Below, in pieces: positions 15,782-23,948 of a DNA stretch of 36,602 bases. Position numbers and translations under genes: made by a program. Within the stretch, counting starts at the first letter, position 1; each line of letters begins with the position of its first letter. The notes under the pieces were generated by a model. The model searched no databases and was not told the DNA's origin. It saw nothing but the letters and a program-made list of their open reading frames with translations. The stretch is from an uncultured Selenomonadales bacterium (GTDB lineage: Bacteria > Bacillota > Negativicutes > Selenomonadales > Selenomonadaceae), in the NCBI GenBank assembly GCA_937910665.1, contig CALEPR010000064.1, forward strand, positions 1 through 36,602, in the 5' to 3' direction.

Positions 15782-15820
15782 AAAAGCCGCCGACTCATTT
15801 CAAGCCGACGACTTTTTTTT
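15782..15820. terminator. Terminator hairpin shared by ligA (plus) and tRNA-Pro (minus)
   Basis: AAAAGCCGCCGACT (15782-15795) faces AGCCGACGACTTTT (15803-15816). On minus the three non-Watson-Crick positions become G-U pairs, giving a 14-bp stem but a short T tail. On plus they are C-A mismatches, but a T8 run follows. It likely works in both directions. Confidence 0.6.
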
Positions 15821-15845
15821 ATTTCTGTAAAATAATTTTCTTAAA

Positions 15846-15922
15846 TGGTCGGGACAACAGGATTTGAACCTGCGACCCTCTCGTCCCAAGCGAGATGCGC
15901 TCCCAAGCTGCGCTATGTCCCG
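15846..15922 (-). tRNA. tRNA-Pro (anticodon TGG)
   Basis: The 77-nt cloverleaf on minus has acceptor CGGGACA/TGTCCCG, D stem GCGC/GCGC, anticodon stem TCTCG/CGAGA with loop CTTGGGA (anticodon TGG, at 15888-15886), T stem GCAGG/CCTGT with loop TTCAAAT, discriminator A and an encoded CCA (ACCA, 15849-15846). It decodes CCN proline codons and lies 39 bp downstream of the HNH gene on the same strand. Confidence 0.95.
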
Positions 15923-15961
15923 ACGCTGTTTATCAAATTTAACTTATCTCCAGGTAAAAAT

Positions 15962-16468
15962 TTAAAATCGCTGTAACTGATTACTGTTATGTAACAGCCT
16001 ATGACAATTTGAACAAAGCAGCAAACATTTATCAATTTCGTTTTTGAACCGTTCCCAAGACCAGTGGCGACTAGATCTAAAATTTGGATCTTTGTCCTTT
16101 GGATCGACATGATGAAAATCAAATGCGCTGATTCCCTTGTCAAAACCGCAACATATACACTTTCCACCAAGATACTCAATCGCCCTGATTCTGCCGTTCT
16201 TCCTAGTTTCAGCCACTTCCTTGACATATTTTTTTCTGTACACAGAACGACATTTTTTACAGCGTGTGTACCTGCCTTTCGTAAATTTTCCAGGATCAGT
16301 TTCACCGCACATTAAGCATTTATACTCTCTTTGAACTGTCAGCAATCGAGTATTATGCGCTCCAAATGGCGAACACTCCAAACAAAATTTGCGACTTTTA
16401 AAGTTCCGCGCTTTGCCATCAATTTTAGCATACGTTGGAAAATATTTTCCGCACTTTGCACAAATCAT
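15962..16468 (-). CDS. HNH endonuclease-like zinc-ribbon protein
   Basis: The 168-residue protein is rich in CxxC pairs: CAKC at its start, then CLEC, CLMC, CKKC, CICC and CSNC. The C-terminal part has an HNH-like core, FDFHHVDPKDKD followed by CLLLCSNCHRLLHN, as in phage and mobile HNH nucleases. Substrate and role are unknown. The ATG at 16468 lies one base after the stop of the DUF1858 gene (TAAAATG), so it is translationally coupled. An upstream extension within that gene is open but has no ribosome binding site. HNH genes of this type are often mobile, and the location next to a tRNA gene fits. Confidence 0.75.
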   Translation of the reverse strand: MICAKCGKYFPTYAKIDGKARNFKSRKFCLECSPFGAHNTRLLTVQREYKCLMCGETDPGKFTKGRYTRCKKCRSVYRKKYVKEVAETRKNGRIRAIEYLGGKCICCGFDKGISAFDFHHVDPKDKDPNFRSSRHWSWERFKNEIDKCLLLCSNCHRLLHNSNQLQRF

Positions 16469-16469
16469 T

Positions 16470-16706
16470 TTACTCAGCTGCAGCCGCCAAAAGTTCTTCG
16501 CCTTCGTCCGACGCATTGACAACTTCATTCAACGCATCAACAAGTGCATCTGCATCAATTCCATGCGCCATACAGCCTTGCTCAATATTTTCAAAATGCG
16601 CCGCCGCACAACCGAGGCAACCCATTCCTGCATACATAAAAACCATCGCCGTATCGGGATAACTCCGAACGACATCAATAATGCTCATGTCCTTCGTGAT
16701 AGTCAT
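16470..16706 (-). CDS. DUF1858 domain-containing protein
   Basis: The 78-residue DUF1858 protein starts MTITKDMSIIDVVRSYPDT and carries the cysteine pair in GMGCLGCAAAH, with an alanine-rich C-terminus. Such small proteins, common in anaerobes, resemble hybrid-cluster or disulfide-type accessory domains; the CxxC suggests redox or metal binding, with no proven role. ATG 16706 has a perfect AAGGAGG at 8 nt, and an upstream extension to 16733 is not needed. It is driven by the strong promoter at 16733-16760, coupled to the HNH gene and divergent from rsmH. Confidence 0.88.
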   Translation of the reverse strand: MTITKDMSIIDVVRSYPDTAMVFMYAGMGCLGCAAAHFENIEQGCMAHGIDADALVDALNEVVNASDEGEELLAAAAE

Positions 16707-16732
16707 TGGAAAAACCTCCTTAACAGATTGCA

Positions 16733-16760
16733 ATTATATCACTAAAAAATTTTACGTCAA
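16733..16760 (-). promoter_or_regulatory. Extended -10 promoter of the DUF1858 gene
   Basis: On minus: TTGACG (16760-16755), a 16-bp spacer ending in TGA, then TATAAT (16738-16733). The TG before the -10 makes it an extended -10 promoter. Confidence 0.65.
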
Positions 16761-16785
16761 ATGAATTTTCACTGAAAAAAATTTC

Positions 16786-16814
16786 TTGCATGGGCAGGAA
16801 AATTTTGTTATAAA
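16786..16814 (+). promoter_or_regulatory. Promoter of the rsmH-ftsL operon
   Basis: TTGCAT (16786-16791), a 17-bp spacer and TATAAA (16809-16814), 28 bp before the rsmH start. It is divergent from the DUF1858 promoter, with the -35 boxes about 25 bp apart. Confidence 0.6.
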
Positions 16815-16842
16815 TTGAATAACAATTCTGGGAAGTGGGAAA

Positions 16843-17778
16843 ATGTTTTTTCATCACGTCAGCGTAATGGCAGATGAAATTTTGAAAGTTTTGGAGGTCA
16901 AGCCTGATGGAGTTTATCTGGACTGCACACTCGGCGGTGGAGGACATTCGCTGAGAATCGGAAAACTTTTGTCGTGCGAAGGTTTTTTGATTGGAATTGA
17001 CAGGGACGACGATGCGCTTGCGGCGGCGAAAAAAAATTTGTCAGATTTAACTTGCAAAGTCGAGCTTGTTCATGGAAACTTCAGCGAACTGGAAAAAATT
17101 TTGTCGGACTTGGGCGTTGAAAAAATTGACGGCGCAGTTTTTGACTTGGGAGTTTCTTCCTATCAAATTGATTCTGCCGAGCGCGGATTTTCCTACATGA
17201 AAAATTCAAAACTTGATATGCGGATGGACAGAAGGCAGAGTTTAACTGCTTTTGAGGTCGTGAACGAGTACAGTGAAGAAAAACTTGCAAAAATTTTTCA
17301 TGAGTACGGCGAGGAAAGATTTTCAAAAAAAATTGCCAATGTCATTTGCGAAAGTCGAAAAAATTTTCCGATTGAAACGACAGGCGAACTTGTAAAACTG
17401 ATTGAAAAAAATATTCCGCACACAAAAAACGGCGGACACCCGGCGAAAAGAATTTTTCAGGCGATAAGAATCGAGGTCAACAGTGAACTTGAAATTTTGG
17501 AAAGTTCGGTTACAAGCGCAGTGAAACATTTAAAAGTCGGCGGTAAAATCGCGGTGATAACTTTCCATTCGCTGGAGGACAGATTGATAAAAAAAACTTT
17601 TAAAAAACTTGCTCAAGGTTGCGTTTGTCCGAAAAATTTTCCTGTCTGCGTCTGCGGTCATAAGCCGGAGATAAAAATTCTTGGCAAGGCTCTTCAGGCG
17701 ACGGCAGAGGAAATAAAAAATAATTCACGCTCGAAGTCGGCAAAACTCAGAGCGGCAGAAAAAATAGCCGGTGGTTAG
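16843..17778 (+). CDS. rsmH: 16S rRNA (cytosine(1402)-N(4))-methyltransferase
   Basis: The 311-residue SAM-dependent enzyme RsmH (MraW) has the family start HHVSVMADEILKVL, the SAM-binding LDCTLGGGGHS, DLGVSSYQID, the substrate segment GHPAKRIFQAIRIEVN and ITFHSLEDRLIK. It methylates C1402 of 16S rRNA in the ribosomal P site. As usual it opens a cell-wall/division cluster and is followed by ftsL. mraZ, which normally precedes it, is absent. ATG 16843 has GGGAAGTGGG upstream. Confidence 0.97.
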   Translation: MFFHHVSVMADEILKVLEVKPDGVYLDCTLGGGGHSLRIGKLLSCEGFLIGIDRDDDALAAAKKNLSDLTCKVELVHGNFSELEKILSDLGVEKIDGAVFDLGVSSYQIDSAERGFSYMKNSKLDMRMDRRQSLTAFEVVNEYSEEKLAKIFHEYGEERFSKKIANVICESRKNFPIETTGELVKLIEKNIPHTKNGGHPAKRIFQAIRIEVNSELEILESSVTSAVKHLKVGGKIAVITFHSLEDRLIKKTFKKLAQGCVCPKNFPVCVCGHKPEIKILGKALQATAEEIKNNSRSKSAKLRAAEKIAGG

Positions 17779-17816
17779 TTAATAGTGGGTGAAATTTTTC
17801 TAAAAACTAAAAACTT
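17775..17816. repeat. Heptad-periodic palindrome after rsmH
   Basis: TTAGTTA-ATAGTGG begins on the rsmH stop codon (TAG, 17776-17778). After a short loop comes CTAAAAA-CTAAAAA-CTTTGTA (from 17800), a 7-bp period. The arms pair imperfectly (about 9 of 12). Same style as the elements at 7363 and 18263, but weaker. Confidence 0.4.
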
Positions 17817-17851
17817 TGTAATTATAAACTGGAAGACGGAGGAGGAATAAC

Positions 17852-18244
17852 ATGTCGGCGAGGCGTACACCAAAACTTAAAGTTCAAAGCCGCGCAAATT
17901 ATTCTGTGAACTATGGAGCGGTTCAAACGGCAGAGGAAAGGTCACAATTCAGATTGATAAAACGTCGTCCTAAATTGGATCATCTTCTGCGCTCGCGTTG
18001 TCGAGTTGCGTTTTTGGTCATCGCGATTTTTGCAATGTTGGTTGTCGTGCGGAGCGGAATCAGCGCAAGTCGCGGTTACTTGCTTGTTGCCACGCAAACT
18101 CAAGCCGAAACTTTGGAACATGACAATGAGCGTCTGCGGATTGAAATTGCAAAATTAAAATCGCCAAGCAGAATAAAACAAATTGCGGCTGAAGAATTGG
18201 GAATGGCTGTACCGAAAAAATTGTACTTCTCACATGAAAAGTAA
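17852..18244 (+). CDS. ftsL: FtsL-like cell division protein
   Basis: The 130-residue bitopic protein has a basic cytoplasmic N-terminus, one transmembrane segment (about residues 50-67, VAFLVIAIFAMLVVVRSG) and a leucine-heptad coiled coil (AETLEHDNERLRIEIAKLKS). It ends in RIKQIAAEELGMAVPKKLYF, the usual FtsL tail. It scaffolds the FtsQBL divisome complex. Position after rsmH supports the call. The penicillin-binding protein and mur genes that normally follow are missing. GGAGGAGG precedes ATG 17852. Confidence 0.85.
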   Translation: MSARRTPKLKVQSRANYSVNYGAVQTAEERSQFRLIKRRPKLDHLLRSRCRVAFLVIAIFAMLVVVRSGISASRGYLLVATQTQAETLEHDNERLRIEIAKLKSPSRIKQIAAEELGMAVPKKLYFSHEK

Positions 18245-18247
18245 GAC

Positions 18248-18349
18248 CTTGTATTCACAAGTTCCGGGAATTAGGAAAAAGGGGTTAGTGATTGCTGCCT
18301 TGTGGCTTCATTAAATCCTTTGAACTAATTCCTATTTCCTTTTTTGCAA
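18248..18349. repeat. Short intergenic repeat (CTTGTATTCA plus heptad palindrome), copy 2
   Basis: CTTGTATTCACAAGT (18248-18262), itself a small palindrome, is followed by GAATTAG-GAAAAAG-GGGTTAG (18269-18289). About 35 bp later comes CTAATTC-CTATTTC-CTTTTTT (from 18325). The arms match at 12 of 15 positions when one is inverted. It starts 3 nt after the ftsL stop. Copy 1 is at 8444. Confidence 0.6.
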
Positions 18350-18360
18350 TTCAGTCAATC

Positions 18361-18581
18361 ATTTGCGGAGTTTCTACGCCGTCGGTTGTGAGCGGTTACG
18401 GAATTTTTGCCTACTATGTCGGCTCGGTCAATTCTGCCGACAGCAAAAGTTTTGCGGAATTTATGTTATTGAAGAAGCGAAAAAAATTATTGATAAATTT
18501 GATATGTGGAGTTTTGCGAAAGGAACTCAGAGCGCGGAGCCTGAAAAGAAAAAACTTTTGCGCTTTCACTATCGCGCATAA
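18361..18581 (+). pseudogene. Frameshifted remnant of an unidentified gene
   Basis: Two frames look coding in sequence. The first (about 18376-18450) reads TPSVVSGYGIFAYYVGSVNS; the other (18450-18581) reads CGIYVIEEAKKIIDKFDMW and ends HYRA at TAA 18581. Restoring one T in the TTTT run at 18450-18453 would join them into one protein. The 5' end runs into the repeat element and has no ribosome binding site, so the gene also lacks its start. The family is not recognised. It could be debris left where the division cluster was broken. Codon composition is the main evidence. Confidence 0.35.
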
Positions 18582-18604
18582 AAAAATTTTTTGAGGAACG
18601 AGGA

Positions 18605-19444
18605 ATGACGGTACAAAAAATTTTGTCGAAGGCGACTTTGCAACTTGAAAAAGCAGAAATTGAAACGCCGCGCCTTGACGCAGAAATTTTATTGGCGTTT
18701 GTTTTAAATTGGCAAAGGCTGAAACTTTACACAGACGCAGAAAAAATTTTGTCGGCAGACGAAGTCGGACGCTTTGAAAATTTAATTGCCCGCCGCGAAA
18801 AAAAAATTCCTGTCGCCTACCTGATCGGCAACAAAGAATTTTTTGGACTGAATTTTTTTGTGAATGAAAATGTTTTGATTCCTCGCCCCGATACAGAAAT
18901 TTTGACTCAGCTTGCGATTGAAAATCTCGGCGGCAAAAAAATTTTTTTAGACTTGGGAACCGGCAGCGGAGCAATTTGCATTTCAATTTGTAAATTTGTA
19001 AAAAATTCCCGCGCATTTGCGGCAGATATTTCGGAAAGTGCTCTCGAAGTCGCAAAGTTTAACGCAAAAAAGTTCGGCGTGGAGGACAGGATAAATTTTT
19101 TTTGCGGAAATTTATTTGAGCCGTTCGCAGGAAAAAAATTTGACGCGATAATTTCCAATCCTCCATACATTCCGACGGCAGAAATAAAAAATTTGCAAGC
19201 TGAAGTGAAAACAGAACCTTTGCAGGCTTTGGACGGAGGAGCGGACGGTTTAAATTTTTACAGGAAAATTATTTCTGCCGCGCCTGAATTTTTATTTTCG
19301 GGAGGATTTTTGGCGTTGGAAATCGGGAGCAATCAAGCCGACGATGTTAAAAAAATTTTTTCCGACAATAAAAATTTTTACGACACTGAAATTTTTCAAG
19401 ACTTGGCAGGATTGGATAGAGTTATCGCGGCGAGGAGGAAATAA
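18605..19444 (+). CDS. prmC: Peptide chain release factor N(5)-glutamine methyltransferase
   Basis: The 279-residue SAM-dependent enzyme has an N-terminal helical domain, the PRPDTEIL segment, SAM-binding LDLGTGSGAI (GTGSG at 118-122) and the catalytic NPPY at 185-188. It methylates the GGQ glutamine of release factors. prfA, its usual neighbour, is not upstream; the pair prmC-tsaC is a common Firmicute arrangement. ATG 18605 follows GAGGAACGAGG. Confidence 0.96.
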   Translation: MTVQKILSKATLQLEKAEIETPRLDAEILLAFVLNWQRLKLYTDAEKILSADEVGRFENLIARREKKIPVAYLIGNKEFFGLNFFVNENVLIPRPDTEILTQLAIENLGGKKIFLDLGTGSGAICISICKFVKNSRAFAADISESALEVAKFNAKKFGVEDRINFFCGNLFEPFAGKKFDAIISNPPYIPTAEIKNLQAEVKTEPLQALDGGADGLNFYRKIISAAPEFLFSGGFLALEIGSNQADDVKKIFSDNKNFYDTEIFQDLAGLDRVIAARRK

Positions 19445-19445
19445 T

Positions 19446-20063
19446 TTGCGGACGGAAATTTTAAAACCTACGCAGGAAAATTTATTTTTGGCGGCTGAAA
19501 TAATTCGCGCAGGAGAACTTGCGGCATTTCCGACCGAAACGGTTTACGGACTCGGCGCAGACGGCTTGAATTTTTCAGCGCGGCAAAAAATTTATGCGGC
19601 GAAGGGCAGACCTTCCAAAAAACCTTTAAGTTTGCACGTCGCAAGTTTGGAGCAAGTTGAATCTGTTGCAAAAATTTCTCCGGCGGCTGAAAAACTTTTC
19701 AAAAAATTTTGTCCCGGACCTTTGACAATAATTTTGCCGAAACAAAAAAATTTGCCGGACTTCGTGACAGGCGGACTTGAAAGTGTCGGAATAAGGTTTC
19801 CCGAAAATCAAGTCGCTTTGAATTTTATAAAAATTTCCGACAGAATTATTGCCGCGTCGAGCGCAAATATTTCCGACCAACCGCCGCCGAAAAATGCTGA
19901 GGAAGTTTTTGAAAATTTGAAAGGAAAAGTAAAAATTATTTTGGACGGTGGAGAATGCGAATTTGGAATTTCTTCGACAGTGGTGGACGTAACAGAAAAT
20001 TTTCCAAAAATTCTTCGATGCGGTTCAATTTCCGAAAAAGATATTCTTGAGGCTTTGCAATAA
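19446..20063 (+). CDS. tsaC: L-threonylcarbamoyladenylate synthase
   Basis: The 205-residue TsaC/Sua5 (YrdC domain only) shows AAFPTETVYGLGADG, KGRPSKKPLSLHV, CPGPLTIILP, GIRFPEN and the ASSANIS motif. It makes threonylcarbamoyl-AMP for the t6A37 modification of ANN-decoding tRNAs. The open frame reaches back into prmC, but TTG 19446, 7 nt after GAGGAGG and one base after the prmC stop, is the natural start. It is coupled to prmC and followed by a terminator. Confidence 0.95.
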   Translation: MRTEILKPTQENLFLAAEIIRAGELAAFPTETVYGLGADGLNFSARQKIYAAKGRPSKKPLSLHVASLEQVESVAKISPAAEKLFKKFCPGPLTIILPKQKNLPDFVTGGLESVGIRFPENQVALNFIKISDRIIAASSANISDQPPPKNAEEVFENLKGKVKIILDGGECEFGISSTVVDVTENFPKILRCGSISEKDILEALQ

Positions 20064-20102
20064 AAAAACAGACAATCTTTTCTAAACTGCCTGTTTTTTT
20101 TT
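20063..20102. terminator. Terminator between tsaC and the Ca2+-ATPase gene
   Basis: AAAAAACAG (20063-20071) pairs with CTGTTTTTT (20091-20099), with an inner ACA/TGC extension, and a T-run to 20102. The A-run on the left also allows function on minus for the convergent ATPase gene. Confidence 0.75.
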
Positions 20103-20122
20103 GAAAATTTATTTTTGCAAAA

Positions 20123-22768
20123 TTATTTTGAACTGCCGACAATCGCCTTGCGAATCAAATCGACAGGGATAATTGTAAATGCCATTGCAAGAACAAAAAT
20201 CCATTCGCTCGCCGTCAAACCGAAACAACGCAAAATAACTCCGCCGAAGTAAGTCATAATGACTTGGACGACAACAATAATTCCCATGACGCGCAAAAAT
20301 CCCGGGTTGCCGCCGATATTGTCGAACAAATTCATTCTGTCTGTACGCGCATTAAACGCATTGAAGACCGCCATGAAAATGAAGAACGCAAAGTAACCTG
20401 TCAAAACATAAACGCTGTCTCCGCCGAAAGTGAAATTTATTCCTTCAGGATTTACGTCGCGGAAGTGACTGCGTGAAAAATCTGTCAGCAAGAAAATCAA
20501 TCCCATGACAAAACTCCACAACGCTCCCGTTCCAATCGCCGAGTACATGTAAGTGTTGATAATTTTTTCGTCGCGCCTTTTCGGTTCTTCTTCCATGTAC
20601 CTGTCAAGTGCAGGTTCTCCACCGAAAGCCAACGCCGCCAAAGTATCCATAACCAAGTTGACCCAGAGAATTTGAGTAATTGACAGCGGATTTTCCAAAC
20701 CTAAAAGCGGACAGACGAAAGAAATTAAAACTGCGCCGACATTGATTGTAAGTTGGAAAATTATAAATTTGCGAATTGAATTAAAAATTGTTCTGCCATA
20801 CAAAATTGCTTTGCCGATAGATTTAAAATTGTCGTCGAGGATAACAATTTCGCTCGCCTCTTTCGCGACTTCAGTGCCGCCGCCCATCGCAAAACCGACA
20901 TCAGCTTTTTTCAGCGCAGGAGAATCATTAACGCCGTCGCCTGTCATACCGACAACTAAATTTAATTCCTGTGCAAGTCGAACAAGCCGACTTTTATCTG
21001 TAGGAAGTGCGCGGGCAATGACGCGAATTTTTTTCAAGTTGGCTTTAACTTCTTCGTCGCTCATCGCATTGAGTTCGGTACTTGTAATGACAATCGCGTC
21101 ATCAATTTCAATCAGCCCTGCTTCTTTCGCGATAGCCTGTGCAGTTTCTTTTCTGTCACCTGTAATCATTACAACTTGAACGCCGGCTTGATGAACTTGT
21201 TCGATAGCTTTAATTGCGTCAGGGCGAACATCGTCGCGAATACCTGTCACGCCGACAAAAGTCAATCCACTGTCAGGAATATTTCCGTCCGAAACTTCGC
21301 CATCATAAGTCACAAGTGCAAGCGTGCGAATTGCGCGGTTTGCAAGTTCATCAATCTTGGAATTTATTTCGGCAGTCGAAGTAAGTTTTTGCTTATTGCC
21401 TTCAGCGTCATAATAAAAACTGCATTTGTCAAGAAGTCTTTCAGGCGCACCTTTAATCAGCCACAAGTCATAATCGCCTGTAACCTTTGCCATTGAATAT
21501 TTTTTCGCGCTGTCGAAAGGAACAGTATCACCGACTTTAACTTCAGGCGGAGTATCTTTGCCGAGAATGAAACCTAAAAGCGCACGGTCAGTCATATTTC
21601 CGCCGACAATTTTATCGCCTGAAATAACTGCGCCGCTGTTAAATCTTACTGACAAGGAAATCAGCGACTGAATTTTTTTCCCGAGCTTGTCGAAAGTTTC
21701 TGTGAAGTTCGCCTTGCCGTCAAGGAAAGTCACAACTTCCAGCTGACCTTTAGTAATTGTTCCTGTCTTGTCGCTGAATAAAATATTTAAACTGCCTGCC
21801 GTTTCAATTCCGGAAATTTTTCTGACCAAGACATTATCTTTCAACATCTTGCCCATGTTCTGCGCGGAAACAATCGCAATCATCAGCGGCAAACCTTCCG
21901 GCACAGCCATAACAATAATTATAACTGCCAACATAACCGCTTCAACTGCGCTGTTCAAAATATTCCAAAATTCAAAGTCGAGACCTTGAATAAAAAATCT
22001 TTCAAACATAAAAGCGACTGCGATTGCGATACCGCCAATGTAACCGAACTTTGAAATTTGTCCTGCAAGGTCGCCGAGTTTTAATTTCAGCGGAGTGTCT
22101 CTGTCTTCATCAATCTGAAGTTCTTCAGCAATTTTCCCATAAAAAGTTTTGTCGCCGAGCGTGACGGTTCTCATGACTGCATTTCCACCCGCAACGACTG
22201 CACCGCGAAAAACTTTGTGCGGATTTAATAAATCTTCGCTCTTGGCTGACTCTTCCTCAGTTGCAGAATCAGGCGCAGGAATTTTAGTTTCTTCCTTCGC
22301 CTCGCCGTTCAAAATTGATTGGTCAACTTGAATATTTCCATCAATAATTATTCCGTCCGCAGGGATTTTGTCGCCTGTCTGCAGTAAAACGCAGTCGCCC
22401 ATTGTGATGTCATTGATTGGAATTTCAACAACTGCGCCATTGCGATAAACTTTGCACTTGATTAAAGACGCTTCACCTTGAAGTTTTTGGAAAGCGTTTT
22501 CATTCTGATACTCTGAGTAAGTCGAAACAAAAGTTGCAAGCAAAACTGCCATTGCAATGCCGACCGATTCATACCACTCCGCTTTTCCCATGAACGCAAA
22601 AAAAACATTCAGCACAAGTGCAAAGATTAAAATTTTAATAATTGGGTCGTCGAAATTTCCTTTCAACTTGTCCCAGAAACCTTCTCGCGCCTGTTCAGTA
22701 ATTGAGTTGTCGCCGAACTTGGCTTTCATTTCCTGAACTTGCGCGTCGGTCAATCCTGTAATTTTCAA
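20123..22768 (-). CDS. Calcium-transporting P-type ATPase (P2 type)
   Basis: The 881-residue P2-type ATPase has an actuator loop ILNGEAKEE (152-160), PEGLP in TM4 (290-294), phosphorylated D333 in DKTGT, nucleotide-binding KGAPE and the hinge TGDGVNDSPALKKADVG. TM6 contains NLVMDTLAALAFGGEP, the Asn/Asp pattern of PMCA-like Ca2+ pumps. It should expel Ca2+ from the cytoplasm. The start is TTG 22768, overlapping the stop of the upstream glycosyltransferase, with AAGGAGG 10 nt away. It is the last gene of the TerD-GT2 operon. Lys/Glu-rich residues 165-180 lie in the actuator region. Mn2+ transport is a less likely alternative. Confidence 0.92.
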   Translation of the reverse strand: MKITGLTDAQVQEMKAKFGDNSITEQAREGFWDKLKGNFDDPIIKILIFALVLNVFFAFMGKAEWYESVGIAMAVLLATFVSTYSEYQNENAFQKLQGEASLIKCKVYRNGAVVEIPINDITMGDCVLLQTGDKIPADGIIIDGNIQVDQSILNGEAKEETKIPAPDSATEEESAKSEDLLNPHKVFRGAVVAGGNAVMRTVTLGDKTFYGKIAEELQIDEDRDTPLKLKLGDLAGQISKFGYIGGIAIAVAFMFERFFIQGLDFEFWNILNSAVEAVMLAVIIIVMAVPEGLPLMIAIVSAQNMGKMLKDNVLVRKISGIETAGSLNILFSDKTGTITKGQLEVVTFLDGKANFTETFDKLGKKIQSLISLSVRFNSGAVISGDKIVGGNMTDRALLGFILGKDTPPEVKVGDTVPFDSAKKYSMAKVTGDYDLWLIKGAPERLLDKCSFYYDAEGNKQKLTSTAEINSKIDELANRAIRTLALVTYDGEVSDGNIPDSGLTFVGVTGIRDDVRPDAIKAIEQVHQAGVQVVMITGDRKETAQAIAKEAGLIEIDDAIVITSTELNAMSDEEVKANLKKIRVIARALPTDKSRLVRLAQELNLVVGMTGDGVNDSPALKKADVGFAMGGGTEVAKEASEIVILDDNFKSIGKAILYGRTIFNSIRKFIIFQLTINVGAVLISFVCPLLGLENPLSITQILWVNLVMDTLAALAFGGEPALDRYMEEEPKRRDEKIINTYMYSAIGTGALWSFVMGLIFLLTDFSRSHFRDVNPEGINFTFGGDSVYVLTGYFAFFIFMAVFNAFNARTDRMNLFDNIGGNPGFLRVMGIIVVVQVIMTYFGGVILRCFGLTASEWIFVLAMAFTIIPVDLIRKAIVGSSK

Positions 22769-23853
22769 TTAACATTTTCCTCCTTAGTCTGAAATTTTGC
22801 CAGCTGTTCTTTCAATTCTGCAACTTGTTTTTCAAGATTTTGAATGTGAAGTTTGTAAAGATTTGTCGCAACGAAAAGCCAAGTAGTTAATGCAGCGTTT
22901 TCGCCCGGTTTTTTTGAAAAAACTCCATCGTAATACATTACAAAAAGTTCCTCCAGATTGGGGCCACCGGAATAGAAATTAAACTTGACTGTAGCATCCA
23001 GCCTCCATTGTGTAAAAAATTCTATCATTGAATAGCGAATTTTTGGATTGTCAATAAAAAATTTCCTGTGAATCATAAAGTCGTCCAAAGCAGCTATCGC
23101 CTTAGTCATATTGGCTATGACTTCTACAACACTTCTTGCATCATGTGAAAGTGAATTTTTTCTGACTCTGTAGTAATAACTGACAAAAGGTACGCGAACA
23201 TAATTTTTTGCGCTGATGAGACACATGTACGCAAAGACTAAATCTTCAAAACTTGTCATTTGCGGAAATTTTATTTTGTTATCGACAAGCATTTTTCTAC
23301 GCAACAATTTATTGCAGCCCCACCACAAATATTTTTTCTGCGTGAAGTCTATCACGCGCTGACCAATGTCAAAGGTTTCAAGCGTCGGCTTATCAACAAA
23401 ACCGCCTTCTTGAAAACTATGTGCCTCATAATCGCGCATATTGTCCGCTTCGGCAAATGGAAAATACTTTTCCACATGAACAACATCTGCATCAAATTCT
23501 TTAGCGACTTTGTAAAGATCTTCCAGCGCAGTTTTGTCAATGAAGTCATCACTGTCCAAAAAATAAATGTACTCGCCTTTTGTCGCACCTAATGCGGTAT
23601 TGCGTGGCGGACCGGGATAACCGCTGTTTTTTCCCATTCTCATCAAATTCAATCTGCCTTCAAACTTCGGCAAAAAAGCTTTTACAATAGCGACTGAATT
23701 ATCTGTTGAACAGTCATCAACCACAATGACTTCAATATTTTCCAATGTCTGATTTAAAAGACTTTGCAAACATTCTGCTATATAATCCTCAACATTGTAC
23801 ATTGGAACAATTACGCTGACTGTTGGAATAAATTTTTGTTTACTTTTAGCCAT
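22765..23853 (-). CDS. Family 2 glycosyltransferase (paralogue of the upstream gene)
   Basis: The 362-residue GT-A fold enzyme has TVSVIVPMYNVEDYI at the start, VVDDCSTDNSV and the DxD-type FLDSDDFIDKTALEDL. The C-terminal half carries the WWGCNKLLRRK acceptor-side region and a terminal coiled coil (NLEKQVAELKEQLAKF). There is no membrane segment. It should transfer a sugar to a surface glycan; donor and acceptor are unknown. The first 50 or so residues are almost identical to the gene upstream, the rest diverges. ATG 23853 is preferred over GTG 23856 because of AGGAGG at 7 nt. It is translationally overlapped with the Ca2+-ATPase gene. Confidence 0.9.
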   Translation of the reverse strand: MAKSKQKFIPTVSVIVPMYNVEDYIAECLQSLLNQTLENIEVIVVDDCSTDNSVAIVKAFLPKFEGRLNLMRMGKNSGYPGPPRNTALGATKGEYIYFLDSDDFIDKTALEDLYKVAKEFDADVVHVEKYFPFAEADNMRDYEAHSFQEGGFVDKPTLETFDIGQRVIDFTQKKYLWWGCNKLLRRKMLVDNKIKFPQMTSFEDLVFAYMCLISAKNYVRVPFVSYYYRVRKNSLSHDARSVVEVIANMTKAIAALDDFMIHRKFFIDNPKIRYSMIEFFTQWRLDATVKFNFYSGGPNLEELFVMYYDGVFSKKPGENAALTTWLFVATNLYKLHIQNLEKQVAELKEQLAKFQTKEENVN

Positions 23854-23948
23854 CACACAACCTCCTATATCTTTTACAATAAACTTTTATATTTGCTTAT
23901 TATTGTCCACAAAATTTGTATTCAAATGCGATACATCTGTTAAAATAA

